From Thalassotalea sp. LPB0316 (GTDB lineage Bacteria > Pseudomonadota > Gammaproteobacteria > Enterobacterales > Alteromonadaceae), in NCBI RefSeq assembly GCF_014898095.1, contig NZ_CP062946.1, positions 2,852,001-2,916,000 on the forward strand: a DNA stretch of 64,000 nt, given 5' to 3'. The position numbers and the translations under genes were made by a program. Shown piece by piece: positions 8,331 to 18,792 of this stretch; the first letter of the stretch is position 1; the number at the start of each line of letters is the position of its first letter. The notes below the pieces were generated by a model. The model did no database searches and was not told the origin of the DNA. It was given only the letters and a program-made list of their open reading frames with translations.

Positions 8331-9530
8331 ATGGCAACCTTATCTAACGAAATAAAACAATACCTAATTGTTACTGGTAATTATTGGGCGTTTACCCTAA
8401 CCGATGGCGCACTGCGCATGTTAGTGGTGTTGTTTTTCCACCAACTTGGCTATTCGCCACTAGAAGTTGCCATGTTATTTTTGTTTTATGAGCTCTTTGG
8501 CGTATTTACCAACTTATTTGGCGGTTATTTAGGGGCAAGGCTTGGTTTAAATAAAACCATGAATATTGGCTTGGCATTACAAATTATCGCCTTAGGTATG
8601 CTGGCAATGCCAACAGGTTACCTGTCAATGTTTTATGTGATGGTGGCGCAAGCACTTTCTGGCATTGCCAAAGATCTCAATAAAATGAGTGCTAAAAGCT
8701 CGATAAAAATGCTCGTTGCGCAAGGTCAAGAAGGTACGTTATTTAAGTGGGTAGCCATTCTAACAGGCTCTAAAAATGCCCTAAAAGGTGTTGGCTTTTT
8801 CTTGGGTGGGCTATTGCTGAGCTTATTTTCATTTCAAGGCGCTATGCTGATCATGGCTGGCGCTCTGTGCTTGGTTTGGTTATTTAGCATAGTCTCATTA
8901 AAGCAAGATTTAGGCAAAGCGAAAAACAAGCCTAAATTTCGTGAAATACTATCAAAAAGCCGTGCAATAAATATACTATCCGCTGCCCGAATGTTTTTAT
9001 TTGGCGCGCGAGATGTTTGGTTTGTTGTCGCCTTGCCAGTATTTTTATCTCAGGCTTTTGGCTGGGATCATTATTATGTTGGTGGCTTTCTCGCGCTTTG
9101 GATCATCGGTTACGGGCTAGTTCAATCATTCGCACCAAAGCTGATCAATCGCAAAGGACACCAAGCGCAACCGCGTGATGCGGTATTTTGGGCATTTAGC
9201 TTAGCCATTATCCCGGTTGTCATTGCCACTTGCCTTTATGTTGATTTTGCCATGCCGATAGCGCTATTGATTGGCCTATTAGTTTTTGGTGTGCTGTTTG
9301 CAATTAATTCATCGTTACACAGTTATTTGATCGTTAGCATGGCAGACGCTGATGGTGTCTCACTTGATGTCGGCTTTTATTACATGGCAAATGCGCTTGG
9401 CAGATTAATTGGCACAGTGCTCTCTGGTTGGGTATTTCAAAGCTATGGTTTGATTGCTTGTCTTATTGTATCGAGTTTATTTATTTTAGCCGCAGCAATT
9501 ATTTCCACTAAACTGCCTGAGAAAGCGTGA
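8331..9530 (+). CDS. arsJ: organoarsenical efflux MFS transporter ArsJ
   Basis: A 399-residue major-facilitator protein with about 12 hydrophobic helices. It has the ArsJ-like N-terminus YLIVTGNYWAFTLTDGALRM and the conserved loop LNKMSAKSSIKMLV. ArsJ exports 1-arseno-3-phosphoglycerate formed by the neighbouring GAPDH, giving arsenate resistance. It begins 16 bases after the GAPDH stop. The ATG at 8331 (MATLSNEIKQYL) is preferred to an upstream in-frame start that would overlap the GAPDH gene. The operon appears to end here; a repeat-rich stretch follows. Confidence 0.9.
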   Translation: MATLSNEIKQYLIVTGNYWAFTLTDGALRMLVVLFFHQLGYSPLEVAMLFLFYELFGVFTNLFGGYLGARLGLNKTMNIGLALQIIALGMLAMPTGYLSMFYVMVAQALSGIAKDLNKMSAKSSIKMLVAQGQEGTLFKWVAILTGSKNALKGVGFFLGGLLLSLFSFQGAMLIMAGALCLVWLFSIVSLKQDLGKAKNKPKFREILSKSRAINILSAARMFLFGARDVWFVVALPVFLSQAFGWDHYYVGGFLALWIIGYGLVQSFAPKLINRKGHQAQPRDAVFWAFSLAIIPVVIATCLYVDFAMPIALLIGLLVFGVLFAINSSLHSYLIVSMADADGVSLDVGFYYMANALGRLIGTVLSGWVFQSYGLIACLIVSSLFILAAAIISTKLPEKA

Positions 9531-9608
9531 ATGTTTGAATGTTGGAAAGTAGGAAGGTTGGAAGGTTGGAAGGTAGCTAAAACCTTATAACCTTTAAACC
9601 TTTAACAA
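9531..9608. repeat. short GGAAGGTTGG-type tandem repeats
   Basis: Between arsJ and hda there are degenerate tandem copies of GGAAGGTTGGAAGGT followed by CCTTATAACCTTTAAACC. The same motif recurs at 18818-18861. No reading frame is present. It looks like simple-sequence intergenic DNA next to a REP-like palindrome in both places. Confidence 0.55.
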
Positions 9609-9641
9609 GAGATTCCCGATTAAAACACCTCGGGAATGACG
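9609..9641 (-). repeat. REP-like palindrome, copy 1
   Basis: A 33-base element (minus-strand sense: GTCATTCCCGA, a 9-10 base loop, TCGGGAATCTC) able to form an ATTCCCGA/TCGGGAAT hairpin. The same unit occurs at 18882-18914 and, split by an insertion sequence, at 19028-19038 plus 20401-20423. Confidence 0.7.
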
Positions 9642-9663
9642 TATTGTTTTGACCTTACAACCT

Positions 9664-10368
9664 TTACAGCAGTACTTCTTTGATGAAAGGAATGGTGATC
9701 TTGCGCTTATCGCGAATCGACGCTTTATCCAATTCATCTAAGCTAGACACCAAGCTCTTCATATCGCGCTCGACGCGATTAAATAAAAACTTGGCAACAT
9801 CGAGGTGCAAAATTAATCCTCGCTGATGCGCGCGCAATTGAATGGCGCTGACTTTGTCGTCGTCTGACAACGCCTTGATTGATTCGACATACCCCCACCC
9901 GAGGCGAGAGACTAAATCTGGCAGGCTAATATTTAATTGCTTGACCGATTGCTGACCACAGATAATCAATTTGTGTTGTTGTTCAATCACGCGATTAAAC
10001 AAATCAAATACCGCTTGTTCCCAGTCTTTTTTTCCAGCGATCAAATCGATATCGTCAAGGCAAATGACATCATAAAATTCTAAACCATCGAGCACTTCTG
10101 GGGTAAAACTCATTAACTCACTAAACGACATACAAATCGACGATTGCTGCTGTGCTTCGGCAAATGCACAACTGGCGTGCAGCAAATGAGATTTACCGAC
10201 AGAGGTTGGGCCAAATAAGTACATGGCTTGGGTTTGGTATTGGCTATTGCCCTCAATAAAGGATCGCAGTTCATTGACTACACTTTGGTTTTCACCAACT
10301 TGGAAACTTGCAAAGGTTTCGTCGTCGGGAAGTTGTACCTTTAATGTTAATTGAGAACGTGATTTCAT
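9664..10368 (-). CDS. hda: DnaA regulatory inactivator Hda
   Basis: AAA+ protein of about 234 residues that, with the DNA-loaded beta clamp, stimulates ATP hydrolysis by DnaA and so limits re-initiation of replication. Walker A is GPTSVGKSHLL, Walker B is VICLDDIDLI, and the C-terminal lid carries the arginine-rich sensor region. The DnaA DNA-binding domain is absent, as expected for Hda. The short N-terminal MKSRSQLTLKVQLPD resembles the QL.L.V clamp-binding motif. The ATG at 10368 overlaps the stop of the upstream DUF2066 gene (TAATG), giving a coupled pair. Confidence 0.9.
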   Translation of the reverse strand: MKSRSQLTLKVQLPDDETFASFQVGENQSVVNELRSFIEGNSQYQTQAMYLFGPTSVGKSHLLHASCAFAEAQQQSSICMSFSELMSFTPEVLDGLEFYDVICLDDIDLIAGKKDWEQAVFDLFNRVIEQQHKLIICGQQSVKQLNISLPDLVSRLGWGYVESIKALSDDDKVSAIQLRAHQRGLILHLDVAKFLFNRVERDMKSLVSSLDELDKASIRDKRKITIPFIKEVLL

Positions 10369-11483
10369 TATTGCTGCCAATAAAATACCGGAATTGCCTG
10401 TTCATCTACTTGAGCTAACGGATCAACAAACTGTTGTAGCTTGTCGATTAACTTAATCGACGCCATAAATGCTTGTTTTGAACCAAGTAAGGCGATATCA
10501 AAACGGCGAACACTGCCTTGAGCATAACTCAAGGTAACGTTACTCACCGCCGATAAATCGGTTAAAAACTTGGATATTTCAACATAAGTATTTAAGGAGT
10601 CAACGTTTGCTACTTCGATGGTAAAAATATTTCTGGTGTTAGTACTTAGCGCATATTGTTGGTGAATATGTTCACTGATCGAGACAAGTGCTTGCTCTAA
10701 TAACAGCTCAGGGTTGCTACCTTGGAGTCGCTCACCAAATTGCTGATAGCTTTCTAGAATACTCCAATCTAGGGCATAAAAGGTTTGCTGACAAGGTAGC
10801 TGACAATCTTGCACAGCCAAATCTTGTTCAATTAAGGTGTTATTAGATACGCGAATAATTACCGAAGTTTCTGCTAGGTATCGCTCAGATGCTGCCTTCA
10901 CAGGTTCCGCGAAACGCCCCCAAATGTCAGAGACTTGGATGCGGTTGATATCTTCTAAATCCATTAACGGTAGCATCATAGGAACCGCGCGTTGTTGTGA
11001 AAAATCTTTCACTTTGCGCGCTAACACATGTTCACTTGAGTGATTGATAATCCGACGGCTTAAGTCTTGTTCTTCGACTAACCAAACAGCAATCAAAGGC
11101 CTGATGTTGCCTAGGATCGGCAGCTCTGCCTGATAAAACAATTGATTGATCTTGTTTTCATCAAACTCCGCAACAAGCAGCGTTTTCTGATCAACCCGAT
11201 CATAATAAAACTGCGCAACAAAACGCGATGGTGCTTTGAGGGCATCAAGGATGACTTGCTGCGCTAAAAAGTCATTATTACCCCCTACTTTGAGTAATAT
11301 TTGCTCCATCGCTTGCGCTAAAGCGATATCACGCGAGGTATTGTCTTGACCTTGAACCTCAACTTTTCCTGTATATAACTGTGTAACTTCAACAGCTTGG
11401 GCTGATAAAAAAACACAAGACATCAACAAAATTAACGTAAAAACCAGTGACTTTGCCATTTTTTGAATACGAATCGGTTGCAT
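10368..11483 (-). CDS. DUF2066 exported protein
   Basis: Exported protein of about 371 residues of the DUF2066 family, typically found beside hda and purM in gammaproteobacteria; function unknown. A signal peptide is visible (MAKSLVFTLILLMSCVFLSA), followed by the family opening VEVTQLYTGKVEVQGQ. Two starts are possible: 11483 (with an AAGA site) and 11459, which trims eight residues. It is divergent from purM, and the 133 bases between them must hold both promoters. Confidence 0.85.
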   Translation of the reverse strand: MQPIRIQKMAKSLVFTLILLMSCVFLSAQAVEVTQLYTGKVEVQGQDNTSRDIALAQAMEQILLKVGGNNDFLAQQVILDALKAPSRFVAQFYYDRVDQKTLLVAEFDENKINQLFYQAELPILGNIRPLIAVWLVEEQDLSRRIINHSSEHVLARKVKDFSQQRAVPMMLPLMDLEDINRIQVSDIWGRFAEPVKAASERYLAETSVIIRVSNNTLIEQDLAVQDCQLPCQQTFYALDWSILESYQQFGERLQGSNPELLLEQALVSISEHIHQQYALSTNTRNIFTIEVANVDSLNTYVEISKFLTDLSAVSNVTLSYAQGSVRRFDIALLGSKQAFMASIKLIDKLQQFVDPLAQVDEQAIPVFYWQQ

Positions 11484-11616
11484 AATCAGGATCTTAACAC
11501 ACAAATTACCAATTTCTTTAGTATAAAAAAATAATTTAGCTTTATGTTTCAACCAAGGCGTTGCGCTGATAGAATATGCGCCACTAACGACAGAGAGTAA
11601 CAATTAGAGGTTCCAC

Positions 11617-12663
11617 GTGAGTGATCAGAAGCAGTCGCTAAGTTATAAAGATGCAGGTGTAGACATTGATGCAGGTAATGCACTTGTAGAGAATATTAAA
11701 GGTGCGGTAAAGCGCACAACTCGCCCTGAAGTTATGGGTGGTTTAGGCGGGTTTGGCTCTGTTTGCCAATTGCCGACTAACTACAAAGAGCCCGTATTAG
11801 TTGCAGGCACCGACGGTGTAGGCACAAAACTTCGCTTAGCAATTGATCTTAAAAAACACGACACTGTCGGTATCGACCTTGTTGCGATGTGTGTTAACGA
11901 TTTAATCGTTCAAGGCGCCGAGCCACTATTCTTCCTCGACTATTACGCAACGGCAAAACTAGACGTTGATGTAGCATCAGATGTTGTATCAGGTATTGCC
12001 GATGGCTGTGTGTTAGCTGGTTGTGCTTTAGTTGGTGGTGAAACGGCCGAAATGCCAGGCATGTACCACGCTGGCGATTACGATATTGCTGGCTTCTGTG
12101 TTGGTGTTGCTGAAAAGTCACGCTTACTCGATGGTAGCGCAGTAAAAGCAGGCGACCAACTTATCGCCTTAGGCTCATCGGGCCCTCATTCAAACGGTTA
12201 CTCGTTAATTCGCAAGGTGTTAGAAGTTAACAACACTGATACGAGTGAAGACTTAAACGGCAAGCCATTAAGCGAACACTTATTAGCGCCAACTAAAATC
12301 TACGTTAAGTCTATTCTAGCGTTATTAAAACACGTTGATGTTAGCGCACTATCACACATTACTGGTGGTGGTTTCTGGGAAAATATTCCTCGTGTTTTAC
12401 CTGAATCAGCGCAAGCTGTGATCAAAGGTGATTCATGGCAATGGCCTGAAATTTTCAACTGGTTACAAGAAAAAGGTAACATTACAACTCACGAGATGTA
12501 CCGTACCTTCAACTGTGGTGTGGGTATGATCATCGCTGTTCCAGCTGATAAAGTTGAAGAGAGCTTAGCTATTTTATCTGAGCACGGCGAAAACGCTTGG
12601 CATATCGGTGAGATTAGCGATAAAGCCGACGGTGAAGAGCAAGTTGTGATCAACCAAGGCTAA
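11617..12663 (+). CDS. purM: phosphoribosylformylglycinamidine cyclo-ligase PurM
   Basis: De novo purine enzyme that closes the imidazole ring of AIR using ATP. It is 348 residues long with family signatures [16 protein letters not shown] at the N-terminus, [11 protein letters not shown], and [13 protein letters not shown]. It starts with GTG at 11617 after an AGAGG site. It is followed 4 bases later by purN, the standard purMN operon. Confidence 0.96.
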   Translation: MSDQKQSLSYKDAGVDIDAGNALVENIKGAVKRTTRPEVMGGLGGFGSVCQLPTNYKEPVLVAGTDGVGTKLRLAIDLKKHDTVGIDLVAMCVNDLIVQGAEPLFFLDYYATAKLDVDVASDVVSGIADGCVLAGCALVGGETAEMPGMYHAGDYDIAGFCVGVAEKSRLLDGSAVKAGDQLIALGSSGPHSNGYSLIRKVLEVNNTDTSEDLNGKPLSEHLLAPTKIYVKSILALLKHVDVSALSHITGGGFWENIPRVLPESAQAVIKGDSWQWPEIFNWLQEKGNITTHEMYRTFNCGVGMIIAVPADKVEESLAILSEHGENAWHIGEISDKADGEEQVVINQG

Positions 12664-12667
12664 TTCA

Positions 12668-13312
12668 ATGAAGCCTAATATTGTAGTACTTATATCAGGC
12701 AGCGGTTCTAATTTGCAGGCGATAATTGACGCCTGCAAAGCAGAACAAATTGATGCAACCATTACTGGCGTTATTTCAAATAAAGCCGATGCTTATGGCC
12801 TCACTCGCGCAGCCAATGCCGGAATAGCAAATCGCGTATTGAGTCACAAAGATTACGAGACTCGCGAAGCCTACGATCTTGCCTTAATTGACGCTATCGA
12901 TGCTTATAATCCTGACGTTATTGTGCTTGCAGGCTTTATGCGTATTTTAACGCCAGCCTTCGTTGATAAATTTTCTGGAAAATTATTGAACATTCATCCA
13001 TCTTTGTTGCCTAAGTACCAAGGATTGCATACGCACCAGCGCGCAATCGATGCAGGCGACACAGTACACGGTGTTAGTGTTCACTTTGTCACTGAAGAAT
13101 TAGATGGTGGCCCAGTTATATTGCAAGCAAAGGTACCTGTTTTCCCTGAGGACACAGCAGAAGACTTAGCAATGCGAGTACACGAGCAAGAACATCGAAT
13201 CTACCCCTTGGTAGTAAAATGGTTTTGCCAAGGCCGCCTAAAAATGGTAGAAAATCAAGCGTTACTCGATAATCAAGCATTACCGGCATCGGGGTACGCA
13301 AGCGAAGAATAA
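12668..13312 (+). CDS. purN: phosphoribosylglycinamide formyltransferase PurN
   Basis: Transfers the formyl group of 10-formyl-THF to GAR in purine synthesis. It is 214 residues long with the N-terminal ISGSGSNLQAIIDA, the catalytic NIHPSLLPKYQGLHTH (Asn and His), and VHFVTEELDGGPVI. It is co-transcribed with purM. Confidence 0.96.
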   Translation: MKPNIVVLISGSGSNLQAIIDACKAEQIDATITGVISNKADAYGLTRAANAGIANRVLSHKDYETREAYDLALIDAIDAYNPDVIVLAGFMRILTPAFVDKFSGKLLNIHPSLLPKYQGLHTHQRAIDAGDTVHGVSVHFVTEELDGGPVILQAKVPVFPEDTAEDLAMRVHEQEHRIYPLVVKWFCQGRLKMVENQALLDNQALPASGYASEE

Positions 13313-13343
13313 AGATAATAAAAGCATATTAAGGTGGTAATAG

Positions 13344-14063
13344 ATGGTAAAATTGGTAGCACTATTAACTTCATTAGCGGTTTCGCTAACAGCAATTGCA
13401 AATCCTTCACAACTCCCTATTACCCCTTATAAAGCCACTTTTAATATCTTGCATAAAGGCGATCCTGTCGGTAAAGGATATCGCGAACTAACACTGCTAG
13501 ATGACGGCCGTATAGAATATAGTTATTACACTGATCTCAAGTGGATGATTTTTTCTCAAAAACGCAAAGAAACATCTTATGTTAAATTGCATAACTACCA
13601 GCTTGAACTGAACGAATACACCTTTGAACGCTCTGGTACAGGCAAAGATAAAACCTACCGATGGCAGTTTTTCCCCAACCAAAATAAAGCGTTAAATTTA
13701 GTTAAGAAAACCGAGTTTGATATCGACTTTAGCGAAGGCTTGCAAGATAAGTTGAGTTATCACCTCCAGCAGCGACTGTCTTTTCTTGAGCAGCCAGAGC
13801 AAAGCTCATTCAATTACGACGTTATCACGACATCAGGCAAAATTAAAAACTACCGTTATGAATACGTTGGCGTTGAAGAGCTCATGTTGCCTTATGGCCT
13901 TATCAAAGCGTTGAAATATAAACGCGAAGTCGCCGACAAAGAGCGAGTAACCTACGCTTGGTTTGCCCCAGAGCTAGATTACTTAATGGTCCGCTTGTAC
14001 CAAATTAAAGACGGTGTTGACCAGTTTGAAGCGCAACTTGATAAGTTAGACCTAAAACAATAG
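13344..14063 (+). CDS. DUF3108 exported protein
   Basis: A 239-residue protein with a signal peptide (MVKLVALLTSLAVSLTAIA) and the DUF3108 pattern: PITPYKATFNILHKGDPVGKG near the N-terminus and repeated beta strands up to FAPELDYLMVRLYQIKDG. It is predicted to be a periplasmic beta-structured protein of unknown function, common just after purN in these bacteria. It is probably part of the purMN transcript or has its own weak promoter in the 31-base gap. Confidence 0.82.
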   Translation: MVKLVALLTSLAVSLTAIANPSQLPITPYKATFNILHKGDPVGKGYRELTLLDDGRIEYSYYTDLKWMIFSQKRKETSYVKLHNYQLELNEYTFERSGTGKDKTYRWQFFPNQNKALNLVKKTEFDIDFSEGLQDKLSYHLQQRLSFLEQPEQSSFNYDVITTSGKIKNYRYEYVGVEELMLPYGLIKALKYKREVADKERVTYAWFAPELDYLMVRLYQIKDGVDQFEAQLDKLDLKQ

Positions 14064-14092
14064 TTAACCTGAACTCGGGATACTCGGGATAG

Positions 14093-14896
14093 TTAATCCT
14101 GCAACACTTGCTCTTGCCCTTGTTCGACTAGCTCACCGTGGTGAAAAACCAGCCATTGTCCGGGATTAAGCTTATGCCAAGATTCATCGTCGGTGAGTGG
14201 CTGCGTTGCGATCACGGTGACAATATCATGCTCTGTTGTTTCTTGCTGAAAATCGACAACCACTTCCGCATCAATTAAGCTCGCCTTGCCAAATGGCGCT
14301 CGCCTAGTAATGTAATGCAAGTTATTGGCGCAATAACACAGCAAATAATCACCATCGCTAAGAAGCAAATTAAACACACCTAATCGGTTGATCTCACTGG
14401 CTCGCTGAGCAATAAAGCTCGCTAAATCCTTTAAGCATAATGGTTTGCCGTCTGCTTGCTGCTTTTCTTCTAGTTGATCGAGCAGCCAACAATAAGCGTG
14501 TTCACTATCGGTTGTGCCAATCGGCCAATTGTGTTTTAGCACGAGCTTTTCTTTAAAGTTGGCGAGTTGACCATTGTGAGCATAAGTCCAATTTTTACCT
14601 GAAATGGGGCGAATAAATGGATGCGTATTTTCTAAACACACAGCACCTGAATTAGCTTGACGAATGTGACACACCACCAGTTCACTTTTTATTGGATATT
14701 CAGTGACTAGTTTAGCAATAGGAGAATTCGCGCTAGGCAATGGATCTTTAAAGCTGCGACACCCTTTACCTTCGTAAAAGGTAATCCCCCAACCATCTTT
14801 ATGAGGCCCAGTATTACCACCACGTTGCATTAAACCACTAAAACTAAAACAGATATCAGTTGGTACATTGGCGCTCATCGCCAGTAATTCGCACAT
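14093..14896 (-). CDS. class II glutamine amidotransferase, YafJ-like
   Basis: A 267-residue N-terminal-nucleophile amidotransferase of the YafJ type. After removal of Met the Cys of MCELLAMSANVPTDI is the expected nucleophile. Further motifs are RGGNTGPHKDGWGI, VVCHIRQANSG and HPFIRP, and the THAHNGQ-type loop (WTYAHNGQLANFKEK). The substrate is not known. The gene is divergent from fadE, as in E. coli, where yafJ lies close to fadE. Confidence 0.88.
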   Translation of the reverse strand: MCELLAMSANVPTDICFSFSGLMQRGGNTGPHKDGWGITFYEGKGCRSFKDPLPSANSPIAKLVTEYPIKSELVVCHIRQANSGAVCLENTHPFIRPISGKNWTYAHNGQLANFKEKLVLKHNWPIGTTDSEHAYCWLLDQLEEKQQADGKPLCLKDLASFIAQRASEINRLGVFNLLLSDGDYLLCYCANNLHYITRRAPFGKASLIDAEVVVDFQQETTEHDIVTVIATQPLTDDESWHKLNPGQWLVFHHGELVEQGQEQVLQD

Positions 14897-15184
14897 CTCA
14901 AAAACTCTTAAATCTATTTGAACTGTTGATAAGCGATATTGTATACCTTAACAGAGCATGGTGATATTAAATAACACCACTTATTATCTCGGCTAGAATG
15001 CTTGTAAATCGCTATTAACCAGAACAAGTTTCAACCAATAGATTCTGCTTTTCAAGCGCTTACCCCTCCATTAACCCTACACCGGCGAATAAATCGATTT
15101 TTAGCTAAAATTATGTTTGAAATTGTCGTAATTTAGTTATAACCTTTAGTGGTCAGACCTCTTATTTGTGAATAAGGAATAAAA
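14897..15184. promoter_or_regulatory. divergent yafJ/fadE promoter region with FadR-like operator (15150-15160)
   Basis: The 288-base region holds no gene. TGGTCAGACCT at 15150-15160 matches the FadR half-sites (TGGTC-N-GACCA) with one deviation at the end. It lies 25 bases before the fadE start and just after a -10-like TATAAC at 15138-15143. FadR would repress fadE there until long-chain acyl-CoA accumulates. The fadE ribosome site AAGGA follows at about 15174. Confidence 0.65.
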
Positions 15185-17647
15185 GTGGAAACATTAATTT
15201 GGATTTTAAGCGCAATCGCGCTATCAGGTTTTATGGCCTATTCCCGAGCTAAGCTCTCTACATTTACCCTACTTTTTACTGTATTAATGGTAATTGGTAG
15301 TTTCTACCAAGTCGTTTCATGGCTTGGTTGGGTTATCTTTGGCATTATCGCTGTGCCACTGAATATCACCAATATTCGCCAACAGTATATCTCTAAGCCA
15401 TTACTGAAAGCTTTCCAAAGCATCATGCCAGAAATGTCACGTACCGAAAAAGAAGCAATCGATGCCGGTACAACATGGTTTGAAGCAGATCTTTTCCGTG
15501 GTGCGCCAGATTGGCAAAAACTTCACAACTACCCTGCTCCGCGTTTAAGCGCCGAAGAGCAAGCGTTCTTAGACGGTCCGGTGGAAGAAGTTTGTCGCAT
15601 GGTTGATGACTGGGATACAACACACACACGTGCCGATCTTGCGCCAGAAATCTGGCAATACCTAAAAGACAACAAATTCTTCGCCATGATCATCAAAAAA
15701 GAATACGGCGGTTTAGAATTTAGTGCCTACGCACAATCACGTGTGTTACAAAAGCTAACGGGTGCAAGCTCAGTATTAGCAAGTACCGTTGGTGTACCTA
15801 ACTCTTTAGGGCCAGGTGAATTATTGCAACACTACGGCACGAAAGAGCAGCAAGATTACTACTTACCGCGCTTAGCTCGCGGTGAAGAAATTCCATGTTT
15901 TGCCTTAACTAGCCCAGAAGCGGGTTCAGACGCAGGCGCTATTCCAGATTTCGGTATCGTTTGTAAAGGCGAATTCGAAGGTAAAGAAGTATTAGGTATG
16001 CGCCTAACATGGGATAAGCGTTACATTACCCTTGCACCAGTGGCTACTGTGCTTGGTTTAGCGTTTAAATTACAAGATCCAGACGGTTTATTAGGTGATG
16101 AGAAAGACTTAGGTATTACTTGTGCCCTGATCCCAACTGACCTAGAAGGTGTTGATGTTGGTCGTCGTCACTTCCCGTTAAACGTGCCATTCCAAAATGG
16201 TCCAACTAAGGGTAAAGATATTTTCGTACCACTTGATTTCATCATTGGTGGACCAGAAATGGCCGGTCAAGGCTGGCGCATGCTAGTTGAGTGTTTATCT
16301 GTGGGTCGCGCAATTACCCTACCTTCAAACTCAACCGGTGGCGTAAAATCTATCGCTTTAGCAACAGGTGCTTACAGCCGTATTCGCCGTCAGTTCAAAC
16401 TACCTATCGGTAAAATGGAAGGTGTTGAAGAAGCATTAGCACGTATCGGTGGTAACGCGTACTTAATGGACTCTGTGACCACTTTATCTACGGGTGCTAT
16501 CGATTTAGGTGAAAAACCGTCAGTGATTTCAGCGATTGCTAAATACCACTTAACCGAGAAAATGCGTGACTCTATTTCAGATTCAATGGATATTCACGGT
16601 GGTAAAGGTATTTGTATGGGCCCGAATAACTACCTAGCGCGTGGTTATCAAGGTGCACCAGTAGCGATTACCGTAGAAGGTGCCAATATCTTAACGCGTA
16701 GCATGATCATCTATGGTCAAGGTGCTATTCGTTGTCATCCTTACGTTTTGGCAGAATTAGAAGCGGCAGGTAACCAAGACTTTAACCAAGCATTACGCGA
16801 TTTCGACCACGCATTATTCGGTCACATCGGTTTTGCTATGAGCAATGTATTCCGTAGCATTTGGTTCTCTGTAACAGGTAGCCGTTTAGTTTCTGCGCCA
16901 TACAGCGATGTTACTAAGCGTTACTATCAATTACTAACACGCTACAGTACAAACTTAGCCATGTTATCTGACATCGCGATGTTAACACTTGGTGGTGATT
17001 TAAAACGTCGTGAGCGTATCTCTGCGCGTTTAGGTGATGTACTAAGTCATTTATACATGGCGTCTGCAACGTTAAAACGCTTCAACGATGAAGGCCGTTT
17101 AGCTGAAGATGCACCATTAATGCAATGGGCTGTTGAAGATAGCTTATACAAAATCCAAGTAGCTATTGACGAGTTGATCTCTAACTTCCCGAATAAGTTA
17201 GTGGGTGGCTTCTTACGCATGACTATCTTGCCATTTGGTACTAGCTTAACGCGTCCATCTGACAAGTTAGATCACAAAGTAGCACGTATCTTACAAACGC
17301 CAAGTGCAACTCGCGACCGTATTGGTCAAGGCCAATACTTAACACGTGAGCCAGAAAACTCAATCGGTATGCTTGAGCAAACGCTAGAAGATATTTTAGC
17401 GTGTGAGCCAATCTTCGATAAAGTATGTCGTGCCATTGGTGAAAAACTGCCATTCTTCCGCTTAGATTTAGTGGCAGAGAAAGGCTTAGCAGCTAACGCT
17501 ATCACGGAAGTTGAAGCGGAACTACTGCGCAAGACAGAAGTAGCGCGCAAAGCAGCAATTGATGTGGATGATTTTGATCCGATTGATTTACCTGCGGATA
17601 AATCACTTTATCAAGAGCAAGTAAAGCAAACGAATAACGCTGCCTAA
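15185..17647 (+). CDS. fadE: acyl-CoA dehydrogenase FadE
   Basis: First enzyme of fatty-acid beta-oxidation, oxidising acyl-CoA to trans-2-enoyl-CoA with FAD. At 820 residues it has the length of gammaproteobacterial FadE, far longer than ordinary acyl-CoA dehydrogenases. Two N-terminal membrane helices (about 3-20 and 28-60) anchor it. The core has [18 protein letters not shown] (FAD/substrate loop) and [21 protein letters not shown]. Translation starts at GTG 15185 after AAGGA. The FadR-like operator upstream and the terminator downstream suggest a monocistronic, lipid-regulated unit. Confidence 0.94.
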   Translation: METLIWILSAIALSGFMAYSRAKLSTFTLLFTVLMVIGSFYQVVSWLGWVIFGIIAVPLNITNIRQQYISKPLLKAFQSIMPEMSRTEKEAIDAGTTWFEADLFRGAPDWQKLHNYPAPRLSAEEQAFLDGPVEEVCRMVDDWDTTHTRADLAPEIWQYLKDNKFFAMIIKKEYGGLEFSAYAQSRVLQKLTGASSVLASTVGVPNSLGPGELLQHYGTKEQQDYYLPRLARGEEIPCFALTSPEAGSDAGAIPDFGIVCKGEFEGKEVLGMRLTWDKRYITLAPVATVLGLAFKLQDPDGLLGDEKDLGITCALIPTDLEGVDVGRRHFPLNVPFQNGPTKGKDIFVPLDFIIGGPEMAGQGWRMLVECLSVGRAITLPSNSTGGVKSIALATGAYSRIRRQFKLPIGKMEGVEEALARIGGNAYLMDSVTTLSTGAIDLGEKPSVISAIAKYHLTEKMRDSISDSMDIHGGKGICMGPNNYLARGYQGAPVAITVEGANILTRSMIIYGQGAIRCHPYVLAELEAAGNQDFNQALRDFDHALFGHIGFAMSNVFRSIWFSVTGSRLVSAPYSDVTKRYYQLLTRYSTNLAMLSDIAMLTLGGDLKRRERISARLGDVLSHLYMASATLKRFNDEGRLAEDAPLMQWAVEDSLYKIQVAIDELISNFPNKLVGGFLRMTILPFGTSLTRPSDKLDHKVARILQTPSATRDRIGQGQYLTREPENSIGMLEQTLEDILACEPIFDKVCRAIGEKLPFFRLDLVAEKGLAANAITEVEAELLRKTEVARKAAIDVDDFDPIDLPADKSLYQEQVKQTNNAA

Positions 17648-17665
17648 ATAGCAAATATTTGACCG

Positions 17666-17703
17666 AAAAAAGCCTGACTAGCTTAGCTAATCAGGCTTTT
17701 TTA
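17666..17703 (+). terminator. intrinsic terminator of fadE
   Basis: AAAAAAGCCTGA / TCAGGCTTTTTT stem with an inner GCTTAGC loop region and a T run, 18 bases after the fadE stop codon. Confidence 0.85.
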
Positions 17704-17901
17704 TTTGCTATATCAAAGTGATAGATTTTTACCCTGCGCCACACAAAGCTGACTACCAGCCTACGTCGATAAACTTACACTAAAATCAACAATTTGAGTG
17801 AACACGTGTAACAAACAAAGCATTACCCATTTCGCGATAAACTCGCTAGAATATCGGCTTGTTTTAATTTTTGACAACGGAAATTGCTAGGTTAGTTGTA
17901 C

Positions 17902-18792
17902 ATGTTTTCATTCTTACCCCGTTTTATTTGTTTCCCAATTACCTTTACATTATTTTGTTTAAATCTAGCACTGTGCGGTTTCTTGGTATTTCTAGGTGGC
18001 TTTTTAAAGTTCATTATTCCGTTTAAGCCCTTTCACGCGATATTGTATAAGCCGATGCATATGTTTTATCGTATGTGGTCGTTAAATAACTATTTGATTA
18101 TTACCTTATTCAATAAAGTTGAATGGCGGATCATTGGCGATCAAGATCTCAACAAAAACTCTTGGTATTTATTAATTGCTAATCACCAAAGCTGGCTCGA
18201 TATTTTTGTCGTGACTCACTTTGCTCGCACGCGTATTCCTGAGCCCAAGTTCTTTCTCAAAGAATCACTGCGCTATATTCCGTTTTTAGGTATGGCGTGT
18301 TGGGCCTTAGATATGCCGTTTATGCGTCGTTATAAAAAATCGTTTATCGCGAAAAACCCTCACCTCAAAGGCAAAGATATAGAAACCACTAAGGCGTCAT
18401 GTCAGCGCTTTAAAAACACGCCAACGACCATCGTTAACTTTGTTGAAGGTACTCGGTTCACTCAAGAAAAGCACGAACGTCAGCGAAGCCGCTTTAAGCA
18501 CTTACTATCGCCTAAAGCCGGTGGCATTGCCTTTACCTTGGCAGCAATGGGCGAGCAGTTTGATAAAGTACTAAATATTACCCTCGCCTATCCTGATAAC
18601 CGCGGTCATATTATGATGGATATGCTATGTGGCGAACTAAAAACCATTATAGTTTACGTTGACACACTTGAGGTCAATGAAGATGTGATTGGCGATTATT
18701 ACAATGATAAAAGCTATCGCGTTCGCTTTCAGGCGTGGTTAAACGACACTTGGTCGACAAAAGATAAGCTATTAGCTAAATACCTAACGTAG
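17902..18792 (+). CDS. YihG-like lysophospholipid acyltransferase
   Basis: A 296-residue membrane acyltransferase of the PlsC/LPLAT superfamily, YihG branch. An N-terminal hydrophobic segment (about 6-40) precedes the catalytic NHQSWLD (HX4D) and the glycerol-phosphate-binding FVEGTRFT. The family transfers acyl chains to lysophosphatidate or related lysophospholipids. The ATG at 17902 is preferred to a TTG at 17896. Not obviously in an operon; repeat-rich DNA follows. Confidence 0.85.
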   Translation: MFSFLPRFICFPITFTLFCLNLALCGFLVFLGGFLKFIIPFKPFHAILYKPMHMFYRMWSLNNYLIITLFNKVEWRIIGDQDLNKNSWYLLIANHQSWLDIFVVTHFARTRIPEPKFFLKESLRYIPFLGMACWALDMPFMRRYKKSFIAKNPHLKGKDIETTKASCQRFKNTPTTIVNFVEGTRFTQEKHERQRSRFKHLLSPKAGGIAFTLAAMGEQFDKVLNITLAYPDNRGHIMMDMLCGELKTIIVYVDTLEVNEDVIGDYYNDKSYRVRFQAWLNDTWSTKDKLLAKYLT

